Origin: Drechslerella dactyloides
Taxonomy: Eukaryota; Ascomycota; Orbiliomycetes; Orbiliales; Orbiliaceae
NCBI GenBank assembly: GCA_020064725.1
Contig: JAGTWJ010000007.1
Location: 1,364,001 to 1,428,000, forward strand
DNA: 64,000 nt
Direction: 5' to 3'
How positions within the stretch are numbered: position 1 is the stretch's first letter; every line of letters starts with the position of its first letter. This document shows positions 14,430-24,484 of this stretch, piece by piece. The notes beneath the pieces were generated by a model that was not told where the DNA came from, did no database searches, and worked only from the letters and a program-made list of their open reading frames with translations. The translations under genes and the position numbers were made by a program.

Positions 14430-16094
14430 ATGTATGCTACCGTCGTTGGGTATTGTCTGCCCGTTTGTTCGTTAGGGAGGCAGTTTGCAGTGTTATGGAA
14501 TCGGGCATCCGGATGGTGGTGCAGGCGGCCTTGTGTGTACGTAGTCTGGTAGTTAGACCAATACGAATTGATATGCGATATACGCGATATCCTACCTGAG
14601 CTACGAGGGCAGGAGGAGTAGGTAGTAGCGGTTAGCAGGTCGCGGGGCCTATCTCCCACGGCTGTAGATACGACGTGTAGCTTCGACGAGCTGTGATGTC
14701 GATACTCTGCTATATGCTCTGAATCGAGGTCGTGAGGAAAGAGTTGCGGTGGTCGTCGGGCGGAGGTCGGGAGGTTACACGAGCACTTCTTGCTGTGAAA
14801 TCACGACTCCACTCCCAAACGTCACCATCGCCATCACAACCTCCCACCTCCGTTTCACAATCCACCCAAACACTGCCCGAGCTGTCCGTTTGGCTAGAAT
14901 CAGTCAGTCCTCTCTGCTGCTGCTCCGTTTGTCATCCTGCTGCTAACCAAACGTAACCGTTTGTCTCGCTCCAGCTCCGAGGAAAACGCCTCCGGTTCAA
15001 ACGTCCCCCACGCGACGTCTACATACCCTGCAAGGGTCCAACCATTCCGGCTAGCTCCAATCACGACATTTCGCTTCGACATCCATCATCCATCCATCCT
15101 TTCTAAAATAGAAAAAAGTGAGCGCCGGTTCGCAGCTTACGAAGGCAGCAATGTGGTTTTCCGCGGGGCATCTACTTCTTATCCGCATAAGCCGGAGCTC
15201 CGAGCCCGCTTCCTGAGCTTCCTGGCGACACAATTCGAATATTACAACATACCACTTTCCAACACCGGTCCGCGGAAAACGACAGCGCCAGACGCCGCAT
15301 TTGCTTCACGGACTTCGCTTTCGCGGTGCTGATAGCTTTGGTTTTGAGGAAGTATTCGGTCGTACACCGCACTCGCCGCGGTCCAAACTGAGCTTCCGGA
15401 GGCTATTCTTCTACACTCACTCATTCCCAACTCCCAACTCACGCTCGCGTACGGTCCTACCGTCGTCGACCGCGCACGACGCAGCTTTTGCTCTGGAGAT
15501 TGCGCTTTCTCGGTGCTGATAGCTCTAGTATCTAGGAAGAGTTCTCGAATACAGCGCAGTCGCCGCGATCCATACTGAGCTTCCTACTACCATTATCCTA
15601 TACTCACTCCTTACTACGTCTGGCGTACAATCTTCTACCGGCCACGCACGACGCCGCATTGACTCTACGGACTGCGCCGTCGGAGTGCAAGTAGCTTTAG
15701 TATCAAAGAAGCTCTCAGTCATACACCGCAGCCCCCGCGATCTATATTACATCTACTCCGAACCACGCTTCATCTACGGCCTCACGACTATCGATCGCGC
15801 ACGACGCCGCTTTGACTCTACGGAGTGCGCTCTCGGGGTACAAGCTGCCCGAACATCCAGCAAGCGATCCCTAGTACAGCGCAGGCGCCCCGGTGGCCCG
15901 TTGGAGCTCGTGAGCTTCCCACCGCGAATCTCGAACCTAACCTAACCCTCCTGGTATCTTCGCAACGCTCTCGGAAAACCGGTCCGCGGAAATCGATCGC
16001 GCAGGACGGCGCTTTGATCCTGCGAACTGCGCTTTCAGGGGACAAGTAGCTTGGATATCAAAGAAGAGATTACATATACTCCGCACCCGTCAGC
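14430..16094. other. Intergenic between MET3 and MET1
   Basis: The first 800 bases hold no recognisable gene. The remainder, from about 15,270, is a degenerate tandem array (separate entry) that ends at the MET1 start. Short ORFs here arise because the repeat unit is largely stop-free in one frame. Confidence 0.6.
15270..16040. repeat. Degenerate tandem array, about five units of 155-195 bp
   Basis: Units begin near 15274, 15464, 15637, 15793 and 15990. Each starts with a block like CGCGCACGACGCCGCTTTG, then a block like ACTGCGCTTTCGCGGTG, then a GTAGCTTTAGTATCAAAGAA block, and (in most) CACCGCAGTCGCCGCGATC. Units differ by substitutions and small indels. The last unit is cut short about 55 bp before the MET1 ATG, so the array forms that gene's promoter region. 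A telomere-like word (CCTAACCTAACCCT) at 15936-15949 occurs once inside it. Confidence 0.75.
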
Positions 16095-18224
16095 ATGGCC
16101 CGTTGTCCCCGCCGTAGTTCGCAGTCTGCTGGTGGTGATAACCCCCAGCTAGCATTACAAACCCCGCATCCTCAGCGTTTAGGCGCGGACGTTCAGGAGC
16201 CTTCGAAACCGCTTACTATGACCTCTCCGGAGCCTACGGCAGCCAGCCCAGTCGAGAGACAGCCGGCTTCTTCAAAGTCGCAGATTGCGAGTCATGGGTG
16301 TACTGCGTCGGTGCAGGCCACTCCGTCAATATCGTCCGCGCAGCCGGCGGCGCCGGTCCCCGCGCTTCTTACGGCCGTCTCCTGCGTCTCCCATGTTCAT
16401 CTTATCGTTGGAGGGAATGCGCTGGCCAGCGCACGCTGTACGCGGTCGTTGGAGGTTGGCGCGGTGGTCAAGGTTGTGGCTCCCTCGGACGTCGAATTAC
16501 ATTATGGGTTGCAGCGGCGCGTGGAAGACGGCGATGCGCGCGTGGAGGTTATACGGCGGGCGTTTCAAGAACGAGATTTGACGACGCTGGGGCGTGATGA
16601 GGTTGATGCGGTTGTGGATGCGGTGTTCGTGACGGTTGATGCGGGTGGGAAGCAGGGTACGTATATTACTTCTCTCTTGCGATTTCACCTACTGCGCACT
16701 TCTATATCTGGCTATTCTATATTACCACATAGTCTAGTAACGAGACGGGTGCTGGGTTACCAAAAGATATTGCGTGAGCTTCGCTCACGAAACGGAAGCC
16801 TGCACGTTTCTTAGTGAACTCACACCCGTCTGGCTTCTAGACTAATTACAACATATAGTACGAGATTGAGCTGTTGGATTTGTGCTAATTACATGTATCG
16901 TGGATACTATCTAGCGGCGTCGATATCTGCCATGTGCAAACGACTGCGCATATCCGTCAACGTCGCCGACTCGCCGGCGCTGAGCACGTTCACGCTTCTG
17001 TCAACGTACTCGGACGGTCCGCTGCATGTCGGCATCACGACGTCCGGGATGGGGTGTAAGCTTGCCAGTCGGCTGCGGCGCACGCTGGCACAGGCGCTGC
17101 CGTCCGGCATTGGCGCGGCGTGCGCACGACTCGGCGGGCTGCGGCGACGGCTGTGGGAGGAAGATCGCAGGGCTGCGGACTGCGGTAGCGGTGAGGGCGG
17201 TGGTTGTGGTAACGGCGCGGTCGATGCGGAGGACGAGGAAGAGGACGGTGAGCAGCGGGCGACGTTTAATAAGCTTGTCGTCGAAGGGAACTTCGATGCT
17301 GCGAAGGCGCGGCGAGGGCGCTGGCTGGCGCAGATTTGCGAGTACTGGCCGCTTCAGAAGCTGTGCGAACTAACGGACGCGGATGTCGACGCTTTGTTCG
17401 ACGAGTACGCTTCTTCCTCCTCCGCTATCCCCGCTGTTGCGCCGGCGGTATCCTCGACGGTGCGCGGCAGCATTACACTCGTCGGAGCAGGGCCAGGCGA
17501 CCCGGCGCTGCTAACGAAGGCCGCACTCGACGCCATCGCCGCCGCGGACCTCATTCTCGCCGACAAGCTCGTGCCCGCACCCGTCCTCGCGCTGGCGCCG
17601 CGGCGCGCATCCATCTTCATCGCGCGCAAGTTCCCCGGCAACGCTGACGCCGCGCAGGAGGAGCTCCTCGAGCGCGGTCTTGCTGGCGTGCGCGCGGGCA
17701 TGGCGGTGGTGCGGCTGAAGCAGGGCGATCCATATCTGTACGGCCGCGGCGGGGAGGAAGTATCGTTTTTCGAAAGCGCGATGCCGGAACTCGCGGGGCG
17801 GGTGGCCGTTATACCGGGTGTGACGAGCGCGCTGTCGGCGCCGCTGTTCGCGGGGATTCCGGTTACGCATCGCGGGGTCGCCGATCGGGTTATGGTGTGT
17901 ACGGGTACCGGGCGGCGGGGCGTAGCGCCGGATGTGCCGGTGTATCATGCTATGCAGACGACGGTGTTTCTGATGGCGTGTCATCGACTTGAGGGATTGG
18001 TGGGCGAGCTTGTCGCGAAGGGGTGGCCGGCGGAGCTGCCGTGTGCGGTTGTGGAGCGGGCGAGCTGTAGCGATCAGAGGGTTGTGAGAGGGACGTTGGA
18101 GAGTATCGTCGCGGCGGTGGAGGAGGTGGGCAGTCGGCCGCCGGGGTTGTTCGTGGCGGGGTGGGCTTGCGGGGTGCTGCGGGGTGTCAATGGGAAGGCA
18201 TGGGTGGTCGAGGAGGGGCTGTAG
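16095..18224 (+). CDS. MET1: Siroheme synthase: dehydrogenase-like domain plus uroporphyrinogen-III C-methyltransferase
   Basis: Two exons (16095-16656 and 16915-18224) give 623 residues. After a Ser/Pro-rich leader of about 95 residues comes a Met8/CysG-type NAD-binding region (HLIVGGNALASARCTRSLE, then CKRLRISVNVADSP). An acidic linker follows, then a SUMT methyltransferase domain: GSITLVGAGPGDPALLT, LKQGDPYLYGRGGEE and VIPGVTSALSAP. The SUMT part methylates uroporphyrinogen III to precorrin-2, the route to the siroheme of sulfite reductase. The same domain order occurs in yeast Met1. The Rossmann motif lacks the usual GxGxxA form (GGNALAS), so I cannot say whether the N-terminal domain is catalytic. 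The single intron (16657-16914, 258 nt) is long for this genome and carries an inverted-repeat element. Codon use in the second exon is strongly GC-rich. Confidence 0.92.
16730..16844. repeat. MITE-like inverted-repeat element inside the MET1 intron
   Basis: Arms at 16730-16751 and 16823-16844 are complementary at 19 of 22 positions. The inner part holds a second perfect small hairpin, CGTGAGC-TTC-GCTCACG (16773-16789). The arms contain ACGAGAC and GTCTGGCTTCTAGAC, related to the dispersed motif. The element accounts for most of the excess length of this 258-nt intron. Confidence 0.75.
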
Positions 18225-18648
18225 GATTTTAGATAAAGTGTACGAGTATTTGTAGTTTGCGGCGGTGTATGATATTGTGAAAGCGTATATTACGGCGGAG
18301 TGGAATAACATGAGCAAATCTATGCGAGTAGTAATATAATGTACACTGAATGGATAATATAAACCCTCCTTCCCCGCTGCACCGCAGATTCAGAAGCAGC
18401 AGCTCGAACCTTTCGCCGCCAAATAACAGATCATATCTATCGTATCGTATCATCTGCTCCTAGCCATCTGGCGTAACAGGTGTGTCCTTCAACAGCGAGT
18501 CCTCGTGCGTATACCGACACTTGTCATGCGGATATCGACGGTATCGCGAAAAACGTGCTCGCCACGATATAATTCCACGCCTGCCACGAGCCCGGCGCTC
18601 AGCTTCCACATGCCCAGCACGCACGCCTCGTGTCCCGTACAAAATAGC
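18225..18648. other. Convergent 3' flanks of MET1 and the TOM6-like gene
   Basis: This is a short AT-rich spacer between two converging genes. No ORF with features of a gene was seen. Confidence 0.6.
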
Positions 18649-18922
18649 TCAAAACCTACGTCGCACAAGCCGTCAGCAAACTCTCACAACGTCAATTCGA
18701 TATCTGAAAGACATACGCGGGAACCAGAGCCTCGGCCAGCGAACTATGCAGCACTCCGACGGCGACGGCGAATACGGCCAGGGATGTCACCATGCTCGAT
18801 GTCTCCGGCGACGTGACGAAGCGGTAGCCCCGCGTGAACAACGACGGCTGCTGGGGCCGTGCCGGGGCGCGGACGGCGGGCGGGGCGGAGGCGCCGGCGG
18901 CTTGTGCTCGTTTCGGGGCCAT
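18649..18922 (-). CDS. TOM6: TOM6-like mitochondrial outer-membrane translocase small subunit
   Basis: Two exons read 70 residues: exon 1 at 18717-18922 and a 7-nt exon 2 at 18649-18655, with the intron at 18656-18716 (GTATGT...GTAG). The spliced C-terminus ends EALVPAF. The product has a basic, Ala/Pro-rich N-terminus (MAPKR), then TSPETSSMVTSLAVFAVAVGVLHSSLAEALVPA. That is one C-terminal membrane anchor preceded by the TSPE motif and followed by a short tail, as in fungal Tom6. Tom6 stabilises the TOM import pore. Without splicing the ORF would end AYVFQISN, which is less likely. The gene lies head to head with ISD11. The family call rests on motif and size alone. Confidence 0.6.
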
Positions 18923-19408
18923 CGGTGGCTATGTGTGTATTCTTTCGAACGATGCGACGACTGCCGGGGTGGTTAGACGTGGTCGGGTGTGGTGGTGAGG
19001 TGAGGTGGTGACGCAATCGATGGTGGGATGGATCGATGTCGTTTGAAGAGTTTTTTGTGATGTGATGGGAGGAACGAATGTTCCGCGAAGGCAAAATCGA
19101 GTTAACCACCTAAACCACCACGTAACTCACGCAAACGACAAAGTCAAAACCTGTAAGCATATCATTCCTCAAGCCACTTCCTCAGCATCTAACTGACGAA
19201 GAGACAGATACGTAACTTCATACCGACGACGGTCGTCGAGGTGTGTCCCAAGGACCGGCATTATCCCCGGCTATCCCCGGTCCGCGTCGGCGATTATCGC
19301 GCCGGCGTCGCAATATCAAAATACAACAGGCAGAACGAACTTCGTCTTCCCATCTTCCTCCATTCACCGTCACCCTCATCTTCACGCTCCGTCGGTACCG
19401 CTGCCATC
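18923..19408. promoter_or_regulatory. Shared promoter region of the TOM6-like gene and ISD11
   Basis: A 486-bp spacer separates two divergent genes for mitochondrial proteins. I see no clear TATA box. The side near ISD11 is C/T-rich. Shared control is inferred from the arrangement only. Confidence 0.4.
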
Positions 19409-20068
19409 ATGGCTGAAGTTCGTTCACTGGTATGTGTACTCCCATTCCCGTCGGGATCCCAGATATCCCGTTCCGGATGTACCTTAAGTCATACATATAC
19501 ACCTATCTACACCCGCATATCTATGCGAGAGATATCAAGCTCCAGCCGATATCCGCGATGATAGATAATGGTATGATGCTGCATATGCCATGTAATACCC
19601 GCTGACAGTCGATAGTACCGCTCCCTCCTCCGTACCTCCAACGCCTTCGCCTCCTACAACTTCCGCGAGTACGCCAAGCGCCGCACGCGGGACGCCTTCC
19701 GCGAACACATGGCCGAGAAGGACCCGCGGCGCGTCCAGGAGTTCATCCAGCGCGGCCTGAAGGATCTAGACCTGCTGAAGGTATTTCCGATACCTTACCC
19801 TCACCATCATCGTCACCATCATGGTTGTTATTGGTACTGGTGTTAGTGTAAAGTGGATGCTGATTCTCAGGTACAGCGGCAAACGATCATCAGCAACTTT
19901 TACCAGCTGGACAGACTCGTCGTCGAAGGCAGTGTGCGTACTACCGTTAACCCTTCCACACGCCACGTGTACTATAGTAAATGTCCAGCTTTGACATCGA
20001 TCTAGCTGACACTTATTTGACAGGCGCCACATGCACACACCCTCGACCAGCAGAAGCAACTGTCATAA
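19409..20068 (+). CDS. ISD11: Isd11 (LYRM4), LYR-motif partner of the cysteine desulfurase Nfs1
   Basis: Isd11 stabilises the mitochondrial cysteine desulfurase that supplies sulfur for Fe-S clusters. Four exons (19409-19429, 19616-19780, 19871-19933, 20024-20068) give 97 residues. The start reads [18 protein letters not shown] with the LYR motif at residues 7-9. Intron 1 falls exactly between the L and Y codons. Further family features are [16 protein letters not shown] and [18 protein letters not shown]. The donor of intron 3 was chosen as GTGCGT because it keeps phase 0 and gives a short hydrophilic tail ([10 protein letters not shown]...). Other donors nearby lead to longer, unlikely tails. 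The length agrees with fungal Isd11. Confidence 0.9.
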
Positions 20069-20910
20069 CGTCATTCATACGCCTAATCCCGCCATCTCCT
20101 ATATACCCACAGGCATGCACAAGATTACCCACATCACACAATTACAGACAACATCTATATACCGTCAAACCATCAGAGCACCACGATCGATTACACAACA
20201 TAACTAGCAAACAGCAATAGAGCCAGCCCGGCGTGTCTACATACATACAGCGTATGCACGAAACCTTCAAATCAAATAAAACCGTAAAAACTACAAAAAG
20301 CCTCAAGGATAGTGTCTGCGCCAAAGTAAACCTGATACGCAGCAGCGGAAAAACACAATTCATCAAACAAAACTGCGCGGAACAGAATCGCACATCATCA
20401 TCATCATCATCATTGGCAGCTTTTTTCTTTCTTTTGTGAGTGTAAGGTGCGGAAGAAAATGAAGCACGTCACAAAACATCGCGATACGATAGAAAGAAAA
20501 AAGAAGGGAAAGAAGGAAGAGAAGGAGAGAGGATAGGTCATGGTGGCGCGTAACAGGTCCACGTAAGTGCATCCGTGCACAGGGGTATCAGCAGTCAGGG
20601 CGGGTAACGCTTGCATGCATGTCTATACCCTGAACAGCCACAAAGCCAGCAGACGCCCATAGCGGCGTTTGCATGTTAAATAGTGTATATAAGCGAAAAT
20701 CTATAAAAGTCCATGCATCATCGCACAAACTATAGCAAGATCGCTCTAGTATCTGATTTAGTGTAACGGGCCGTGATTAGCTCAAGAATGTAACCGATAA
20801 GAATGATAAGAATGGCCAGTGGAGGGGTAATTGAATACCTTAGCACACTTAGTGCTTTCCTTGCGTAATAGCGTTTAGAGGCCCTACATGCACACACACC
20901 GCTGGATCAG
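20069..20910. other. Intergenic, no gene seen
   Basis: AT-rich 3' flank of ISD11. A TCA triplet microsatellite lies near 20396-20414 and A/G-rich purine runs cover 20480-20535. Nothing else was recognised. Confidence 0.6.
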
Positions 20911-22185
20911 TCACCATGGATTTTTGCAAGTTGTACTGTAATAGTGGTGGAAACTTACCACTCGCGTACGAATAGTCTCTTTACCGGTGCCGACGACTCT
21001 GCCGCTGGCGGACACCTCTGGCGGGGCCATGCCTCCAGTGCGAGGCAGATTGCGGCTACGATCGCTGTCGGCACCGTCGTCGGCCATGGCAGCGTCACTG
21101 TTAACTTCAGCACGATTGCGCTTCGCCACACGCGGCTGCGGGTCGACGGGCCCGTCCGGCTCGAGATTCATGGTCAATTCAGCCAAAGACGGATGGTTAG
21201 TCGCAACAGCATAGTTACCATCGCCGCCGTTAGCAGCGACTTCCTCAAGATTCTCGCCATCACTATCGCCGTCCTCAAGCAACTCGACACAGTAGTCGTC
21301 GTCCTTCTCGAACTCGCTGTTCTCATCGTCCATCTGAAGGTACCGTTCAAGCTCCTCGTCGCGCTCGCGCACCCAGTCGAGAGAATTCGTGCGACTGTCG
21401 CGGAGGGTCTTGCGGCGCACGCAGTGGACCGTCAAAGTGTTATAGTCCGCCTCGATGATACGGAAGCGGCTGTCAAGAAAATCTCGCCCGAGCACATTCA
21501 TATGCGAAAATGGCGTCGTGCGGTTCGCGGATATGAATGTAAAGTCGTCGCCGTCAACTTGGGCGGTGAGGTGGCTGCGGTCTGTCTCGTCGCGTTCGAA
21601 AAAGTGCTTGGCGAACTGCATGCATTGTAGAGGGAGAGAGAGGGTGGAGATTATCCCGGCCGTTAGTTTTATGCTATGCAACTAAGCGATGTCACACCAC
21701 ACTCAAACGAGCCTGCATATGCATACGGGTATGCATATGTTCGTCCGTTATATAATGTGTGTGTGCGGGTGTGGGTGGATTTGTGGGTGTGTGGGTAACT
21801 GTGGGTGAGTGGGACTAACCGCAAAGCTGAGGAAGCTCTGGGAGCTGCCGAACCAGATCAAAAAAGGGACCTTCGCCGTCCTGTTTACTGTTATCTGCCG
21901 GCCCGTTCTCACGCAATTGGTCTTGATCTCTCTCGCGAGCGTCAACCAGACATAGTAGCGGTACGTAAAGTCATCTTTGTAAATGATACCCTCGACATTG
22001 TTGCCCTGGCGCATCATCATATCTATACGGCTTGCGCCCTCCATGTCCCTAATGTCCAGCAGCTCCAGAATACGGATATACGTCTCCTCTGAGTGTGGGA
22101 CAACATCAAACGTGTCAGTTCGCGGAACGAGGGTTCTAACGGTCCGAGACATGGGTACAGGAGCGGGGACCATTGTGACCGTCAT
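20911..22185 (-). CDS. Uncharacterised acidic protein
   Basis: I do not recognise the family. Exon 1 is 21820-22185 and exon 2 starts at 21615, with an intron at 21616-21819 (GTTAGT...GCAG) joined in phase 0 as SFLSFA-FAKHFF. The product is about 355-360 residues. The N-terminal half looks globular (DTFDVVPHSEETYIRILELLD, then DDFTYRYYVWLTL). The C-terminal half is acidic (RYLQMDDENSEFEKDDDY, then ELLEDGDSDGE) and ends in a basic, Pro/Arg-rich stretch, which suggests a nuclear protein. The 3' end is uncertain. A strong GTAAGT donor after TIRTRV could lead to a short last exon; without splicing the stop is at 20911-20913. The intron contains a long GTGTGGGTG-type run. Confidence 0.5.
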
Positions 22186-24484
22186 TAACGAAAGATAAAA
22201 GGCTGGAACGAAGATAAGATTGTGTACGTATGTATGACGATAGCGACAGAAGCGAAGAAAACGCGAGAGTATAGAGTGCGGGATAGTATAGCGGGTAACG
22301 GGAGGCGAGAGGATCGTGCGGATGAAGGGTAAGATGGTTAGAGCGAAAGGGAAAGAGGAAAGAGAAAGAGGAAAGGAAAAGGAGGATGGCTAGCTGGGTT
22401 CCCCAGCGGGCTGATATAGACGCCCACGATGCAAGGGCCTTCGGAGACAGCGTCCCCATCCCGGGCCCTTCAGCTCCACGAAGATCGACCCATCGCCCCC
22501 CACATCTCGTACAACCAAAGAGAAGAAAGAAAGACAGACACGAGGGAGGGAGAGAAAAAAAGCCACCCATCCCCCAACCAATAACTCAACGGAGCAGCCG
22601 ACAAAACGCCAGGAGGGCACTGCTAGCGCTGCCTCAACCTCCCAAAGGGGACGTGTCTGCATGACCTGTCCATGCAGGAAAAGGAGGGTGTGTCGGCCTA
22701 ATCGAGGGATATTCGTGCACGTCTACATACCTTGATCGTCAAGGTCGACCGGCCCGCCTGAGTGTCGCCAGACGAAGCCATTCGGCGACTGCTCTTTGGT
22801 CCTCCTGATCGGCCGCCCCAGGCCGCGAGGAAAGCGCCGCCTGAAGTCCTTGAGTCCGAGCATGTTTCGCTCGTCCCAAGATGGAGGATTACTCGCCCGG
22901 TGCGGTGCGAAAAGTGTGAAAAAAGTGACCAAGCTGGCTGGCGAAGGGGATCGATCACCGAAGGGGTGTTGGGCGATATGCAGCTGCTGCGTTAGTGCGT
23001 GCGTAGTAGCCAGGGATTCGACTTGGAAGGGCGGAGGGGAGGGAGGGATGCTACGAGGCGTTTCGCAGGAGTGCAGGAAGGGGAACAGCTAGCAAGCGGT
23101 GTGGACGATAACGTTAGTGCGGGTGAGCGAAAACGCGAGGAGACGGGCTCGCGATGGCTGAGACAGCCGGCCGTTCTCGCCGGCGTCGATGGGCGGATAA
23201 AAAGCATCTCGATGGTCTCGTTTCCCGAAGTCAATTTACAGTTATCTCTGGCACTCGGGCCGTTCCCGTCGAACACGATGATGTTTGTTGCAGAATATGT
23301 GTTGTCGCCAGGTCAGCTTTAAGGCTGGCAGCCCGGCTCCGTCGACGGAATGAGGGCCGCGTAGCACAGCCGGTCCGTCTCTCGGTGCAACATCGCTAGC
23401 CCGGACAGGAGTAGCACCGCATCATATCACCGCATCCCTGGCCGGCCCGGGGGGGACTTCATTCTCGCTCATGCATCAATTCGTGATCACTCGAGTAATA
23501 AAATAAAGGAAAAAAACTCTACTTGTATTCCGCCTCCAAGCTTCTTGATCCTTGGGGCCTTGATTTACACACACGCATGACAGCGTCCAGCCAATAGGCT
23601 GCTGGACACGAAAGAGAAAAAATTTCGAGGCGGAACCATTTTGCAAAAAATGCTTCCCATATGCAAGATCTGCTTGAATCGTAAGTTTTGTTGCCCAGGT
23701 TGGGCTGGACCACTGGCAAACGTCGAGTTTGGCGGTCAGAACTCCAAGGAGGTCAATGCACCTGCTGAGTGGCAATGGACCAACTCGGTTATTTGACCCG
23801 CCCTTTCTTCGCCTTCACTCTGAGCCGTCGCTCTTTTCTTGCAACCGCTGCCTCGCGTCACTGTATCAATTCAGCTCTCTTTGGGAAATCTTGTGGGAGT
23901 CTTTGGGAAAGAACGACTAGGCAGAAAGGCATCGTGTATACATACGTGAGTGGGCGCCAACTGTTCGCGCTTCCGTGCAATGCGCACAGCTGGCATTCCT
24001 CACTTGCATGGTCGAGTGGCGTCGTAATCGGGTCCGAATCTGGTAGATTCCCACAATCGATCATACTCACCCTTTGGTGCTGATCGGAAAAAGGGCACGA
24101 AAAGTACTTACGAAACGACGGAGATGTCCCGAGCATACTTCTTGCTTGCTCGCTTGCTTTCTTTCTTTCATCTTCGTTTTTTTCCTCTCGCCTCATATTA
24201 TATACTTTACCTATAGGTAGGTATTTCTGCTATATACTTGCCTGTGCTTCCCATAATGCATATATGAATGCCCATCTCATGGCCTTTGCTTTTTCTCACC
24301 TCAAGATAGGGCTTCCCTTCATACCCCCAGATCAATGACATGAAATGTATATAACGAAAAAGAAAAACCGTCCTAGATGTCGATGGCACCGCACGTGAAC
24401 GCCGTCGACCCCAATAATGCTCCCCGAAAATCAAAGACATTACCTTTTCGCTGAAATGGAGAGAACAACACAAAAAAAAGTCTA
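22186..24484. other. Intergenic with one possible small spliced gene
   Basis: The first 200 bases are purine-rich 5' flank of the unknown acidic protein. On the minus strand a small spliced ORF is possible around 22600-22932 (see findings). The ORF at 23476-23775 has no domain or codon signal. The rest has no recognisable feature. Confidence 0.45.

Noticed and set aside
15936..15949. Telomere-like CCTAACCTAACCCT
   Set aside because: Fourteen bases, once, inside a degenerate array; too short to call an interstitial telomere, despite the telobox gene nearby.
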